DNA of 64,000 nucleotides, from NCBI GenBank assembly GCA_964577365.1, contig CAZNYP010000001.1:1-64000 (forward strand), given 5' to 3'. Origin of the DNA: JAGOVB01 sp964577365 (GTDB taxonomy: Bacteria > Patescibacteriota > Minisyncoccia > Phycocordibacterales > PALSA-1337). Both the position numbers and the translations under genes were made by a program. The notes beneath the pieces are model-generated. The model saw only the letters and a list, made by a program, of their open reading frames with translations. It was not told the origin of the DNA and did not search any database. Positions 43,360-53,300 of the stretch are shown here, piece by piece; within the stretch, counting starts at the first letter, position 1, and each line of letters opens with the position of its first letter.

Positions 43360-44979
43360 CTACTTCCCAGCCAACTCTACATAAAACACACTTCCCTTTC
43401 CTTCTCCTTTAGATTCTGCCCAGACTTTTCCTCCGTGCGCATCGACAATCTGTTTTGCTACATACAGACCGAGTCCGGTACCGTGAATATTTGTTTTATT
43501 TGCATTGTACGCTCGTGTAAATTTCAAAAATAGTGAGTCAATAGTTTTTTGTGACATACCGATACCTGTATCAGAGACTTTAAATAAAATCTTGTCGCCT
43601 TTTCGTTCGAGACCAACCGTCACACTTCCAGTTGGAGTGTATTTTACAGAGTTGTCGATGAAGTTCATGAAGACTTGCTTTATCTTGTCCACATCTACGC
43701 TCGCAACATAGTTGTCTGGTTTTGCGTCAAACGAAAGCGTGATGCCCGTTTTTTCGATATTTGGCTTGAGTTCGCCGATGACATCTTCGATGATTGGCTT
43801 TACATCCTGGTCTTCTAGGTAATATTTCATACTGCCGAGCTCGATACGGGAAATATTTAGATACTCCTCCACCACATTTGCGAGGGTTCGAGATGATTCA
43901 TAAATACGGTTGACTGATTCTCGCACCTGAGGATTTACATCACCGTAGTCACCGTCGAGGATAAGTGAGGCGTAGCCCTTCATAGCTGCGAGCGGACTTT
44001 TGAGCTGATGTGTTGCAAAGGAAACGAATTCTGATTTTTGTTTGTCCAGCTCGATGAGTCGCTCGTTTGCGGATTTGAGCTCTACCGCTAGTTTTTCTAT
44101 TTTTTTCTTTTGCTCAAATTCGAGCTTTGCATCTTTATTCAAAAGCACGCCGAACGATAAAGACAGGATGAATGTACCGACTGTGAGGAGCTGATTTGTC
44201 GCATTCTCGAGGAAAAAGAACTGTGAACCGACGAGGATGATCATGACATACGTCAAAAGCTGTGTGGCACTGAACTGCCCAGTGATCACCTTGAGATTTG
44301 TAAACGCGTATATGATCATGAACAAGAATATCGGCAGGATAAACAGACTGTAGAGATTCAACTCATAGTAGCCAGTGTTGCTTGATATAAACTCGGTAAC
44401 AGAAAACACCACAAAGAACAGGAGAAGTGCACATGCGAGCATAAACGTCCTTTTGAATTCATCCCACTTTTGTACGTGGTATTTGTATATAGACACTGCA
44501 ATGATGGCGAGCGCGGTGATGATCTCAAGTGCAAATTTGTAGGCAGTAGAAAGATCGTTGTTTATTGCTTCACAATTGGCCCCATCAAATCCGACAATAG
44601 ATGTAGTACTCACACTTAGATACCATGAAGGTAGCAAGAGTATGAGGAGAAATATACGGCGACGTAACGGGATCTCTTTTCCATGAGTAAACACAAGGAA
44701 AAAATATAAAGCGAGTAGATAAAATGCAGTGTTGAGAAAATCGAGAGGTGTCCACACTGCGGCAATTAGATTGAAGTCCTGTGATGTCCACGCAATCATG
44801 TCAAAGAATAACCAGACACAGAACACTATCGTGAAGCTGAAAAAGATTTGTGACAGAAGACTGTATTTTGACTTTATCATTACAAACAATGCAACGATAA
44901 ACGAGATGGCAAGCGGGATAAGATGTGAATAGTAAATAATAGCCCCGTAGTCTGCCGCACCTGTACAAGTAGATTCCAT
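43360..44979 (-). CDS. Membrane sensor histidine kinase (orphan)
   Basis: A 539-residue protein with about nine hydrophobic segments in residues 10-280, a short coiled coil, then HisKA with the phospho-acceptor H324 in FATHQLKSPL and a HATPase domain with N box (FIDNSVKYT), DTGIGM and GTGLGLYVAK. It should autophosphorylate in response to a membrane or envelope signal. No response regulator is in the window. TGC-TAAAAT lies 6 nt before the ATG, so it has its own leaderless promoter although the upstream gene ends only 4 nt away. Confidence 0.92.
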   Translation of the reverse strand: MESTCTGAADYGAIIYYSHLIPLAISFIVALFVMIKSKYSLLSQIFFSFTIVFCVWLFFDMIAWTSQDFNLIAAVWTPLDFLNTAFYLLALYFFLVFTHGKEIPLRRRIFLLILLLPSWYLSVSTTSIVGFDGANCEAINNDLSTAYKFALEIITALAIIAVSIYKYHVQKWDEFKRTFMLACALLLFFVVFSVTEFISSNTGYYELNLYSLFILPIFLFMIIYAFTNLKVITGQFSATQLLTYVMIILVGSQFFFLENATNQLLTVGTFILSLSFGVLLNKDAKLEFEQKKKIEKLAVELKSANERLIELDKQKSEFVSFATHQLKSPLAAMKGYASLILDGDYGDVNPQVRESVNRIYESSRTLANVVEEYLNISRIELGSMKYYLEDQDVKPIIEDVIGELKPNIEKTGITLSFDAKPDNYVASVDVDKIKQVFMNFIDNSVKYTPTGSVTVGLERKGDKILFKVSDTGIGMSQKTIDSLFLKFTRAYNANKTNIHGTGLGLYVAKQIVDAHGGKVWAESKGEGKGSVFYVELAGK

Positions 44980-44983
44980 ACCT

Positions 44984-45766
44984 CTATTTTAGCAGAGAAA
45001 GCTTGCTTTTGACGAGTGTTAATATCTCTTCTGGATAATACATCCAGTGCTCGTGTCCCTCGTCCTCGGGATGTTCGAGTACTGTGATGAGCGGCTTATA
45101 CCCTGTTTCCTTCACGATTTCTAGAAACGCAGGCAGAAACACTTCTTTTATAAAAGGATTTTCAGTTGTATCTTTTATCAAAAAATTTTCAAACATTACT
45201 CCATCCTTTAGGAAAAGGCAGAGCAGTTTTTTGTAGTACAGCCCGACTTGTTTTCCATGTTCGGCGTACCAGTCGGTCGCATCGAAACAATCCACTATGT
45301 GTGGAAATATACTATGGTGGAACGATATAAAATCATCTCCCCAACTTGTTTTCATCTCGATAAACTTTTTCCCGTTTGTTTGATTAAAATCAACAACAGA
45401 TTTCTTTTCAATTTGCTTCTTGTTTTTTTTCTCAAATGCTAGCTGTGCAAGATTGTGCTTTAGCTTATTCACATTTGGTGTGAACGTATCGTGAGAGTAC
45501 TCCCATACAAGTGGTGTAACACCCTCGATGTCTCTCACTATATCGAGGAAGCGCATCATCTCAAAGTTGTATGTCGCTACACTTCGTGAAAGCACAGCTC
45601 GAGGTGCAGCAAAACACGATGGAATAGACTGGAGTTCTCTTTTGAGATACTCGTCAATCTTTTTATCCTGTCTGCGCACTTTCAGTTCGTCCTCTATTTT
45701 GGATAAAGGAGTATACACGGCCTCGTTAAAGGCCTCTCTTGACGCCACTAGATCATCATTCTTCAT
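44984..45766 (-). CDS. Unknown 260-residue protein
   Basis: I do not recognise a family. The protein is soluble, mostly helical, with Lys-rich central part (FEKKNKKQIEKKSVVDF) and a conserved-looking C-terminal section ending with LITVLEHPEDEGHEHWMYYP. Several Trp, His and Cys are present, but no clear catalytic motif. Its start overlaps the end of a 36-residue membrane peptide gene by 11 nt, and the histidine kinase follows 4 nt after its stop, so the three may be functionally linked. Confidence 0.65.
   Translation of the reverse strand: MKNDDLVASREAFNEAVYTPLSKIEDELKVRRQDKKIDEYLKRELQSIPSCFAAPRAVLSRSVATYNFEMMRFLDIVRDIEGVTPLVWEYSHDTFTPNVNKLKHNLAQLAFEKKNKKQIEKKSVVDFNQTNGKKFIEMKTSWGDDFISFHHSIFPHIVDCFDATDWYAEHGKQVGLYYKKLLCLFLKDGVMFENFLIKDTTENPFIKEVFLPAFLEIVKETGYKPLITVLEHPEDEGHEHWMYYPEEILTLVKSKLSLLK
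44986..44991 (-). promoter_or_regulatory. -10 box for the histidine kinase (leaderless)
   Basis: TGC-TAAAAT ends 6 nt before the ATG at 44979; it lies within the last codons of the upstream gene. Confidence 0.45.
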
Positions 45767-45866
45767 AGACTACTGTCAGATCTCCTCGGTGATAGTAACG
45801 GTAAAATCCAGTTGCAATAGCAGATGCAAGTAAAAGGAAAAGTATTATCCAGGTAGTTTTGCTCAT
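45756..45866 (-). CDS. 36-residue single-span membrane peptide
   Basis: MSKTTWIILFLLLASAIATG is followed by a basic-aromatic stretch FYRYYHRGD and a short tail ending YEE and TGA. One membrane helix, inside-to-outside by charge is not certain. A TGATATAAT box lies 8 nt before the ATG. It overlaps the next gene's start by 11 nt (translational coupling). Confidence 0.5.
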   Translation of the reverse strand: MSKTTWIILFLLLASAIATGFYRYYHRGDLTVVYEE

Positions 45867-45874
45867 GTTTAGAA

Positions 45875-45880
45875 ATTATA
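45875..45880 (-). promoter_or_regulatory. -10 box for the 36-residue peptide gene
   Basis: TATAAT with TGA before it, ending 8 nt before the ATG at 45866, directly after the transporter stop. Confidence 0.45.
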
Positions 45881-46789
45881 TCACAACAATAACAGGTATA
45901 TACCCACACTCATGATCGCAAGCGCACCGGCCTTTTGTATGACATGACCCTTTGTAATGTGCTCTTTTGATATGTGAGGAAAGAATAGGGTCATAAAGAC
46001 TCCGATCGCAAATACAAACAGTGGCTGAAACGTATAGTTTACAACGAGGACGAGTGCGACAGGGGCGACAAGCATCGCATAGAAGTTGATAATAGTTGCT
46101 ACCGATTGGACCACCTCGCCTCCGATATTGAGCATCCAGATGAATTTCTTTTCTTTGCAGATTTTTATAAAATCAAGTCTAAATTTTGTGATAAAAATAA
46201 GACAAAACACCCCAAACAATGTCATACCGACCTGGTTCCAAAACACTGATACAGCAAAAGACGATTCTAGTGCGTATTTTTTAAATATGACATCAGATAA
46301 AGCGAGCAACAGACTCGAGCCAATCATGAGGAGTGGTGTGTGCTTTTTAATGCGAAAACCCTGATCAAATTCTAGAGAAAGAATAAATGCCCCAAGCAGT
46401 ACAATGACACTCGCCAGTATTTTTCCCGTGATGATATGTTCACCTAAAATCACAATCCCTAGAACATACGCGAATACGGGAATCAAAAACCAAAACGGAA
46501 CTACATGTGAAGCATCATCTCGATCAAGGGCGTACAGGTACAACAAAATCGCGACTGATAACATGACTCCAGTGATGATAAGTAGTGCTGCAGACAACGC
46601 ATCAGCATGTATAACTGCAGGGTCAATAAAGTAAACAATTGGTATAACGAAAACAGCAAAGATTGACGAGGTAACCGCAAGTCCCCCTACCCCTACTTCA
46701 TTCTTATACTTTGAGACGAGGTACTTGTCGACGTGATTGAGCACACTCCAGAGAATCGGCGCGGTAATCGATAATAGAAACCAGTTCAT
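45881..46789 (-). CDS. EamA/DMT-family transporter
   Basis: A 302-residue protein with ten membrane segments in two repeats of five, each repeat of the EamA type (N-terminal FLLSITAPILWSVLNHVDKYL; second half PLLMIGSSLLLALSDVIFKKY). The family exports or imports small metabolites and sugars; the substrate cannot be told from sequence. A TATACT box lies 6 nt before the ATG. It is divergent from the small sigma factor gene. Confidence 0.85.
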   Translation of the reverse strand: MNWFLLSITAPILWSVLNHVDKYLVSKYKNEVGVGGLAVTSSIFAVFVIPIVYFIDPAVIHADALSAALLIITGVMLSVAILLYLYALDRDDASHVVPFWFLIPVFAYVLGIVILGEHIITGKILASVIVLLGAFILSLEFDQGFRIKKHTPLLMIGSSLLLALSDVIFKKYALESSFAVSVFWNQVGMTLFGVFCLIFITKFRLDFIKICKEKKFIWMLNIGGEVVQSVATIINFYAMLVAPVALVLVVNYTFQPLFVFAIGVFMTLFFPHISKEHITKGHVIQKAGALAIMSVGIYLLLL

Positions 46790-46817
46790 TGACTAAGTAT
46801 ACAGTATTTTGTAGTAT
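46789..46817 (+). promoter_or_regulatory. Promoter of the sigma factor gene
   Basis: TTGACT starts within the divergent transporter's start codon; 17 nt; TAGTAT; ATG 8 nt later at 46826. The spacer holds the transporter's own -10 box. Confidence 0.55.
46796..46801 (-). promoter_or_regulatory. -10 box for the EamA transporter (leaderless)
   Basis: TATACT ends 6 nt before the ATG at 46789 and lies inside the spacer of the sigma gene promoter. Confidence 0.45.
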
Positions 46818-46825
46818 CAGATCCA

Positions 46826-47350
46826 ATGAGTACCTTTAATCTTGAGGAGGAGGTTAATGAGTACCTTCCCCTTCTTACTGGCCTAGCTTACCAGCTCGCC
46901 AGTGCAAATCCCGGCATCCCGGTGGATGACCTCATCTCTGCGGGGCAGTATACGCTCGCTGAGTATGTCCTCCCAAGGTATAACCCTTCGAAAGGGACAC
47001 TCTCTACCTTTGCCTATCGTCCTGTGAAGTCAGCTATGCTCAACTGTCTCAGAAAGTGGTACCGTGAGGCAGACCATTTTGTTGAGGTCAATGACGATGA
47101 GCTCGCCTGCAGACACACGGAGTCGCCATACCACCAGGTGGCAAGGAATGACTCGATAGACTGGCTGCGTCATGCACTCAGCCGACTGTCACCCCGAGAT
47201 CAAAAACTCCTTCTCCAAGGAGTAGAGGTGACGCAAAAGGAAGCAGTAGAAGCTGCTGGCCTCGATCCACACAATGCCAGCTGGCATTTCAACCAAGCCT
47301 TGAAAAGGCTAAAACGAGTACTGGTTCCACAGGGGGTCACAACCCACTAA
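46826..47350 (+). CDS. Small sigma-70-like factor (regions 2 and 4)
   Basis: A 174-residue protein. Residues about 8-80 resemble sigma region 2: VDDLISAGQYTLAEYVLPRYNPSKGTLSTFAY corresponds to the core-binding and -10-recognition helices. Residues about 115-165 resemble region 4 (LSRLSPRDQKLLLQGVEVTQKEAVEAAGLDP, a helix-turn-helix). No region 3. This is an ECF- or FliA-like alternative sigma, with no anti-sigma gene beside it. It has its own promoter and terminator and GC-rich codons, and converges on rpoD. It could direct the TTGACT-type promoters found here, but that is only a guess. Confidence 0.75.
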   Translation: MSTFNLEEEVNEYLPLLTGLAYQLASANPGIPVDDLISAGQYTLAEYVLPRYNPSKGTLSTFAYRPVKSAMLNCLRKWYREADHFVEVNDDELACRHTESPYHQVARNDSIDWLRHALSRLSPRDQKLLLQGVEVTQKEAVEAAGLDPHNASWHFNQALKRLKRVLVPQGVTTH

Positions 47351-47358
47351 AACACCAC

Positions 47359-47386
47359 GCCGCCCCAAAAGGGCGGCTCGGCTTTT
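47359..47386 (+). terminator. Terminator between the sigma gene and rpoD
   Basis: GCCGCCC-CAAAA-GGGCGGC, then TCGGCTTTT. It may also slow the convergent rpoD transcript. Confidence 0.8.
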
Positions 47387-47394
47387 ATGCATAT

Positions 47395-48576
47395 CTAGTA
47401 GTTCTTCAACCGATTGATCTTGTCATGCTGACGAATCTTTTCATGCGCCTTTGCTTCGATCTGACGAATACGTTCACGAGTCACGCCGAATTCTTTTCCT
47501 ACTTCTTCGAGAGTGTGGGTGATACCATCGAGAAGTCCGTGGCGCATTTCGAGAATCTTGCGTTCTTTTATAGAAAGGTCGTCGAGGATTTCTTTTACCT
47601 GATCACCGAGGATACGTCGTGAAGCCTCCTGGTCCGGTGAAAGGATTTTGTCGTCTGAGAGGAAGTCTCCGAGGGTAGACTTGCCGTCATCTCCATCATC
47701 ACCTACAGGACTTTCGAGTGATACAGTATCCTGATCGATTTTCTCAATCTGGTAGATCTTGTCTACATCGAGTCCCATTTCTGTAGCTATTTCCTCTGGT
47801 AGTGGATCACGGCCTAGATCCTGTGAAAGACGTCGGACGACTTGTTTGTATTTTGCAATAGTTTCCACCATGTGCACCGGTACGCGGATAGTTCGTGACT
47901 GATCAGCGAGTGCTCGAGTGATCGCCTGACGGATCCACCATGTCGCATATGTTGAGAACTTGTAGCCTTTGTGCCAATCGAATTTATCAACCGCCTTGAA
48001 TAGACCTAGGTTTCCCTCCTGGATGAGGTCGAGGAGTGTGAGGTCGGGACTACGTCCTACGTATTTTTTTGCAATCGATACCACGAGGCGGAGGTTTGCC
48101 TTTGCGAGGAGTGATTTTGCTTCTTTGTCACCTGCTTCGATACGTCGCGCGAGATCTTTCTCGGTAGCCGCATTTACGAGTGGGTACTGTCCGATCTCTT
48201 TTAGATACATCTGGATCGAGTCGTACGAAGAGTCACTGCGTGAACCGTAGCTGTATCCCTTTTTCGCTGGTACTTCTGGTTCTACTTCGAGGAGTCCTCC
48301 GCCTTCCAGCACGTCGATACCTGAGACAGATAGTTTGCCGTAGAGTTCATCGAGAAAAACGATCTCATTTTCAATCGTTGGAAATTCTTTCAAAATCTCG
48401 TCATACGTCACGAAACCACGCTCCTTTCCTTTTGCGAGGAGCTTTGTTGTTTTGCTTTCAAAATCTTTTTGGCTCGTTTTCTTTGATCGTGTTGCAGCTG
48501 GTTTTTTTGCTGACTTCTTTTTTACTACCTTTACGATCTTCTTTGCCTTTTTCTTGAGAGGTTTTTTTGATTTCAT
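47395..48576 (-). CDS. rpoD: Primary sigma factor (sigma-70)
   Basis: A 393-residue sigma factor that gives RNA polymerase its main promoter specificity. Lys/Ala-rich N-terminus (1-40), region 1.1 (about 50-95), region 1.2 (DSIQMYLKEIGQYPLV), region 2 (LDLIQEGNLGLFKAVDKFDWHKGYKFSTYATWWIRQAI), region 3 and region 4 ending GVTRERIRQIEAKAHEKIR. Last gene of the rpoB-rpoC-dnaG-rpoD block, 24 nt after dnaG. Confidence 0.96.
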   Translation of the reverse strand: MKSKKPLKKKAKKIVKVVKKKSAKKPAATRSKKTSQKDFESKTTKLLAKGKERGFVTYDEILKEFPTIENEIVFLDELYGKLSVSGIDVLEGGGLLEVEPEVPAKKGYSYGSRSDSSYDSIQMYLKEIGQYPLVNAATEKDLARRIEAGDKEAKSLLAKANLRLVVSIAKKYVGRSPDLTLLDLIQEGNLGLFKAVDKFDWHKGYKFSTYATWWIRQAITRALADQSRTIRVPVHMVETIAKYKQVVRRLSQDLGRDPLPEEIATEMGLDVDKIYQIEKIDQDTVSLESPVGDDGDDGKSTLGDFLSDDKILSPDQEASRRILGDQVKEILDDLSIKERKILEMRHGLLDGITHTLEEVGKEFGVTRERIRQIEAKAHEKIRQHDKINRLKNY

Positions 48577-48600
48577 ATTGACGAATTTAGATTTATAATA

Positions 48601-50385
48601 TCATATTTCCTTTAAGGCACGCAATCGTATACTTATCTTTTGGCACTCGGCGAGTAGTTCTTCTGCTTTTTTTATGTCTTTATTCTTTTCAGCAAGCGTG
48701 ATCTCGTGCATGAGCTCGGCAAACTTTTTCTTCAGAATATCTTCTTCCAGGTTCTTTAGGAGTTCTATCTCTTCACGCTCATCCGTTGCTCGCATCTCGA
48801 TCTCAAAAACCAGTTCCTGCTTTACCATATCCATATCTTTCTCTATCGCTTCGTACTTGTCCCCCAGAATGATCTTTATTTTTTTGAAAAGTTCTGGACT
48901 TTCTTTGCTGTACGCGAGGGCAAATATTTTTCGAATGATGAGATCTTCTTTTGGTAGTGGTGCAGGTGGTGCTTCTGATTTTTTTACTTCTTTTTTCTTC
49001 ATCTTCCTCACATCCTCCCAGATGGCTTCTTCGGCAATGCCAGTTTTTTCCTTTATGAGTGTGATAAAATGCGATTTTTGCATTTCACTGTCGATGGACG
49101 CAATGATGGGAAGGACTCTATCGATGATGGCTTTTGAGAGCTTTCTTTTTTCGATAGTTTTCAAAATCTGGTTGAGCTCGAACTCTACGATGGGAGTAGC
49201 GTTTTTGAGAACTTCTCGCCATTCATTTTTATCTTTCAAAATGAGGTCTGCGGGATCCTTTTCACCTGGTACATCTGCAACTTTTACATCCATACCGAGA
49301 GCGAGGGCCATGAGTGACGCGCGGTATGCGGCGTTTTTCCCTGCTGTGTCTGCATCAAACGCGATGAGGACATTGGGAGAAAATCGTCGAAGCATGGTGA
49401 GCATATGCTCGGTGAGTGCCGTACCTGACACAGCAACGGTGTTTGTGATCCCTGCCTGGTGAGACATGATGAGGTCCATCTGACCCTCGACGAGGATGGC
49501 ATAGTTTTTCTTTTTTATATCTACTTTTGCTTTGTCGAGTGCGTATATCGTCGTACCTTTATCATAGAGAACGGTGTCGGGACTGTTTAGGTATTTTGCC
49601 TGTTCCTTGTCGTCGACAAATATGCGACCAGTGAATGCAATCACCCGACCACTGCTGTCTGAGATGGGAAACATGATACGTCCTCGGAACCTGTCGTAGT
49701 ACCCTTTTTCTGTTTTTTTTATGAGTCCCACTTTTTCTATATCCGAGATCTGATACTTTTTGAGATGATCATGCGCCGCACGCCACTCATCGGGTACCCA
49801 ACCGATGCGGAAATCCTTTATCGTTTCATCGGTTAGGCCTCTCGCGTGGAGATAGTCGCGAACCTTTGGTTCTTTTGTCAGATTTTTTTCAAAGAAAGCA
49901 GTAGCGTCCTCCATGATCTGATAGAGATCACTTTTATTGTCTTTTACATGCGTGTGCGTAAGCTCGACGCCCGCCTTTTCTGCGAGCATTTTGAGCGCAC
50001 CCATAAAGTCGAGGNNNNNNNNNNGGCCCGTTCGGCGCTGGCGGCTCAGGCCCGGCTTGAGCCGGGTGGCGGCGGCAGCGAGAGCGCCGACGAGGCCTTC
50101 ATGCGTTCGAAGGTGACGACCGCCCGGTTTTTCTGCGAGCATTTTGAGCGCTCCCATAAAGTCGAGACCTTCGAACTGCTGCACAAATGAGAATATATCT
50201 CCTTTTGCACCACAGCCGAAACAATAGTAAGTACCACGTTCTGGTGAGATAAAGAACGAAGGGGTTTTCTCATTGTGAAATGGGCATCTCGCTTTGTACG
50301 TATTGCCGGCATTTATGAGAGTAACGTAGGAAGAGAGCACATCTACAATGTTGAGCTTTTGTTTTATTTGCTCAACAGGGGTCAT
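48601..50385 (-). CDS. dnaG: DNA primase, with assembly insert
   Basis: DnaG lays RNA primers for replication. CHC2 zinc finger at the N-terminus (CPFHNEKTPSF, YYCFGCGAKGD), catalytic core, Toprim domain (LVEGQMDLIMSHQAG, AFDADTAGK, DPADLI) and a C-terminal helicase-binding part. As assembled the frame encodes 594 residues including 51 that do not belong: LDFMGALKMLAEK appears twice, separated by a GC-rich stretch and ten N. Removing 153 nt (about 50014-50166) restores a normal 543-residue primase in frame. It starts 2 nt after the rpoC stop. Confidence 0.93.
   Translation of the reverse strand: MTPVEQIKQKLNIVDVLSSYVTLINAGNTYKARCPFHNEKTPSFFISPERGTYYCFGCGAKGDIFSFVQQFEGLDFMGALKMLAEKPGGRHLRTHEGLVGALAAAATRLKPGLSRQRRTGXXXXLDFMGALKMLAEKAGVELTHTHVKDNKSDLYQIMEDATAFFEKNLTKEPKVRDYLHARGLTDETIKDFRIGWVPDEWRAAHDHLKKYQISDIEKVGLIKKTEKGYYDRFRGRIMFPISDSSGRVIAFTGRIFVDDKEQAKYLNSPDTVLYDKGTTIYALDKAKVDIKKKNYAILVEGQMDLIMSHQAGITNTVAVSGTALTEHMLTMLRRFSPNVLIAFDADTAGKNAAYRASLMALALGMDVKVADVPGEKDPADLILKDKNEWREVLKNATPIVEFELNQILKTIEKRKLSKAIIDRVLPIIASIDSEMQKSHFITLIKEKTGIAEEAIWEDVRKMKKKEVKKSEAPPAPLPKEDLIIRKIFALAYSKESPELFKKIKIILGDKYEAIEKDMDMVKQELVFEIEMRATDEREEIELLKNLEEDILKKKFAELMHEITLAEKNKDIKKAEELLAECQKISIRLRALKEI
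49976..50013. repeat. Left copy of a duplicated dnaG segment
   Basis: This 38-nt stretch recurs at 50129-50166 with one base changed (GCACCCAT here, GCTCCCAT there). The copies flank the N gap and the GC-rich insert, so this is most likely a contig-end overlap rather than a true repeat. Confidence 0.8.
50015..50024. other. Assembly gap (10 N)
   Basis: Ten N inside dnaG between two copies of the same dnaG segment. Confidence 0.95.
50025..50128. other. GC-rich foreign stretch, probable chimera
   Basis: About 104 bp, roughly three quarters G+C, unlike everything around it. It has no counterpart in DnaG proteins and sits next to the N gap and the duplicated segment. Likely a misassembled or contaminating read end. 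Confidence 0.8.
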
Positions 50386-50387
50386 AT

Positions 50388-53300
50388 TTATTCTTCGTTT
50401 ATTTCTTCTTTAGGCTGGATCGCTTCGATCATTCTTTGCTTTGGACTTCCCTTGAACCCTGTACCTGCTGGGATATGGCGTCCGATGATGACGTTCTCCA
50501 TGAGACCAGTCAGTGTATCGCTACTACCTTTGAGTGCATTGTTGATGAGGATGCGGTTCGTGTGCTGGAACGAAGCAGCTGAGAGCCAACTCTTTCGTGA
50601 GAGTGATACTTCGGTGATACCCATGACGAGTGCTTCTGCTTTTGTGTCTTTTGCAAGGCCACGTACTGCGGTCTCGTCGATGATTTCTCCTTCGGTAAAT
50701 GTTGAGCTACCTCCTTCGGTGACTTCGTATCGAGAGAACATCTGGCGTACGATGATCTCAATGTGCTTTCGAGACACAGTTTCTCCCTGGAGCTCGTAGA
50801 TCTTTCCTACCTCCTGGATCACGTATTCTTTTGCTTTCTCCACACCAGCATATTTGAATACATCATCGATATCAGCTGAACCGTCGGTGATGAGTTCACC
50901 CTGCTTTACATGGTCACCTACTTTTACAAGTGGCATACGGCGGAAATGGAATTTGTATTCGATCTCGCTCGCACCCTTCTTTGTCTTTTTTGATTCTGGT
51001 ACATCTGGGAGGACGGTGATGATCTTTTCTTTTCCGAGGTCTTTTACTCCAGTCACTACTCCGTCAGCGATGTTTACCACAGCTGGATTTTTTGGAGCGC
51101 GCTTTTCAAAGACTTCTTCTACTCGTGGTAGACCTGCGGTGATGTCTCCACCGACTGATGCAGTACCTCCAGAGTGGAATGTACGCATGGTGAGCTGTGT
51201 TCCTGGTTCTCCGATCGCCTGAGCAGCGACAGTTCCTACGGCTTCACCGAGCTCGACGAGTTTGTTTCGTCCGAGATCTACTCCGTAACATGCAGCACAG
51301 ATACCTGCACTTTCACATGAAAGTGGTGAACGAACTGCGACCTCTGTGATACCACTTTCCTCGATCTTGAGTGCATCGAGCTTGCTCAAGAGATGACCTT
51401 TTTTAAATGTCGAAACATCCTCAGCGAGCACACGTCCGCGGATATTTTTTGAGATCGGTACTTCGATACCCTGAATATTTCCTTTTTTGATAGTGATTGA
51501 TTTCTTTGTGCCACAGTCTGCCTCGCTCACTACAACGTCTTGTGCTACGACGAAGAGTTTTCGAGTGAGGTATCCTGCCTTTGCGGTGTTGAGTGCGGTG
51601 TCTGTGAGACCCTTTCGAGCACCGTGAGTGGTGATGAAGTATTCGATCGGAGTGAGTCCTTCTTTCATTGATGAAATAACTGGGAGCTCGATCGTCTCTC
51701 CGGCGGTGTTGGTGATGAGACCCTTCATACCTGCCATCTGAGTGATGTTTCCGATACTACCTCGGGCACCTGATGTCACCATGTCGAACACAGAGCCCTT
51801 TTTGTCGAGTGCTCCTGGGATCAATTTTTCTACATCTGACTTTGCCTTGTGCCAGATCTCTACATTTTTTCGTAGGCGTTCTTCTTCGGTCAAAAGTCCG
51901 TCGTTGAACTGCTCCATGACTTTGTCTGACTGACCCTTTGCTTTTGTGATGACCTCTGCCTTGCCCGCTGGAACCTGTACGTCACTGATAGACCAAGTGG
52001 TTCCTGAGTAGGTAGTGTATTTGAATCCAAATGCCTTAACTTTGTCGAGGATCTTTGGAATATTGTCGACACCGTAGACATTGATCATGTCGTCGATGGT
52101 CGCTGACATTTTCTTTCGATCGATCTCCTTGTTGATAAATGGATAGTCAGCCGGAAGTACCTCGTTGAAAAGGATTCGTCCTACTGTCGTTTCAAATATT
52201 TTTCCATCGAACTCTTTGTATTTTGGAGTAGCTGGAGCGAGTACTTTGATCTTTGATCGAAGTGAGATCGCGCGGAAGTTTCGTGCGACAATCGCAGCCT
52301 CTGGAGACTCAAAGAATTTTCCTTCACCGAGTTCGCCTTCTACGGTCTTTGTAATCCAGTAACAACCGAGAACGATGTCGAGTAGTTTTGAAACCACGGT
52401 CGCGTCTCCGTTTCCAGGTTTCAAAATGTTCTTATCAGAAGCCATGATCTCCTTTGCTTCGAGCTGTGCTTCTTCTCCGAGTGGTACATGCACAGCCATC
52501 TGGTCTCCGTCAAAGTCCGCGTTGAACGCTGTACAGACGAGTGGGTGAACCTGGATCGCATTTCCTTCGACGAGCACTGGTCGGAATGCCTGAATACCGA
52601 GTCGGTGTAGCGTAGGAGCACGGTTCAAGAGCACGTATTTTCCTTTGATGACCTCTTCGAGGATTGCCCAGACTTCGGGACTACCATCGTCGATGAGTCG
52701 TCCTGCACCACGAATGTTGTAGGCAAGTTCTTTTTTGAGAAGTCCTGAGATGATAAATGGGCGGAAGAGTTCGAGGGCCATGTGTTTTGGGAGTCCACAC
52801 TGGTCGAGAGCGAGTTCTGGTCCTACCACGATCACTGATCGTCCAGAATAGTCTACTCGTTTACCGAGGAGATTCTGTCGGAACAAACCTTTTTTACCCT
52901 TGAGGTTATCCGCAAGAGACTTGAGTGCTCGCTTTGATGCAGGAGAATTTGCTCCTGGAGCAGCATTTCCATGGCGGATAGAGTTGTCGATGAGCGCGTC
53001 GATCGCTTCCTGGAGAATACGCTTTTCATTTCGGAGGATCACGTCTGGTGCACTGATCTCGATCAATTTCAAAAGACGGTTGTTTCGGTTGATCACACGT
53101 CGGTAGAGGTCGTTGATATCTGCTGTCGCAAATCGTCCTCCATCGAGAGCCACCATCGGTCGAAGTGCTGGCGGAATAACTGGGATGCGAGTGAGGAACA
53201 TCCATTCAGGTCTGATCTTTGACTTGATCATTGATTTTAGCACTGCGAGTCGCTTGTTGATCTTGTCTTTTTCGAGTGAGCCTGCTTTTTCATAGTTTGT

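Noticed and set aside
50025..50128. GC-rich island in dnaG as horizontal insertion or intein
   Set aside because: It borders an N gap, the flanks are duplicated, and no intein or intron motif is present; a chimera is simpler.
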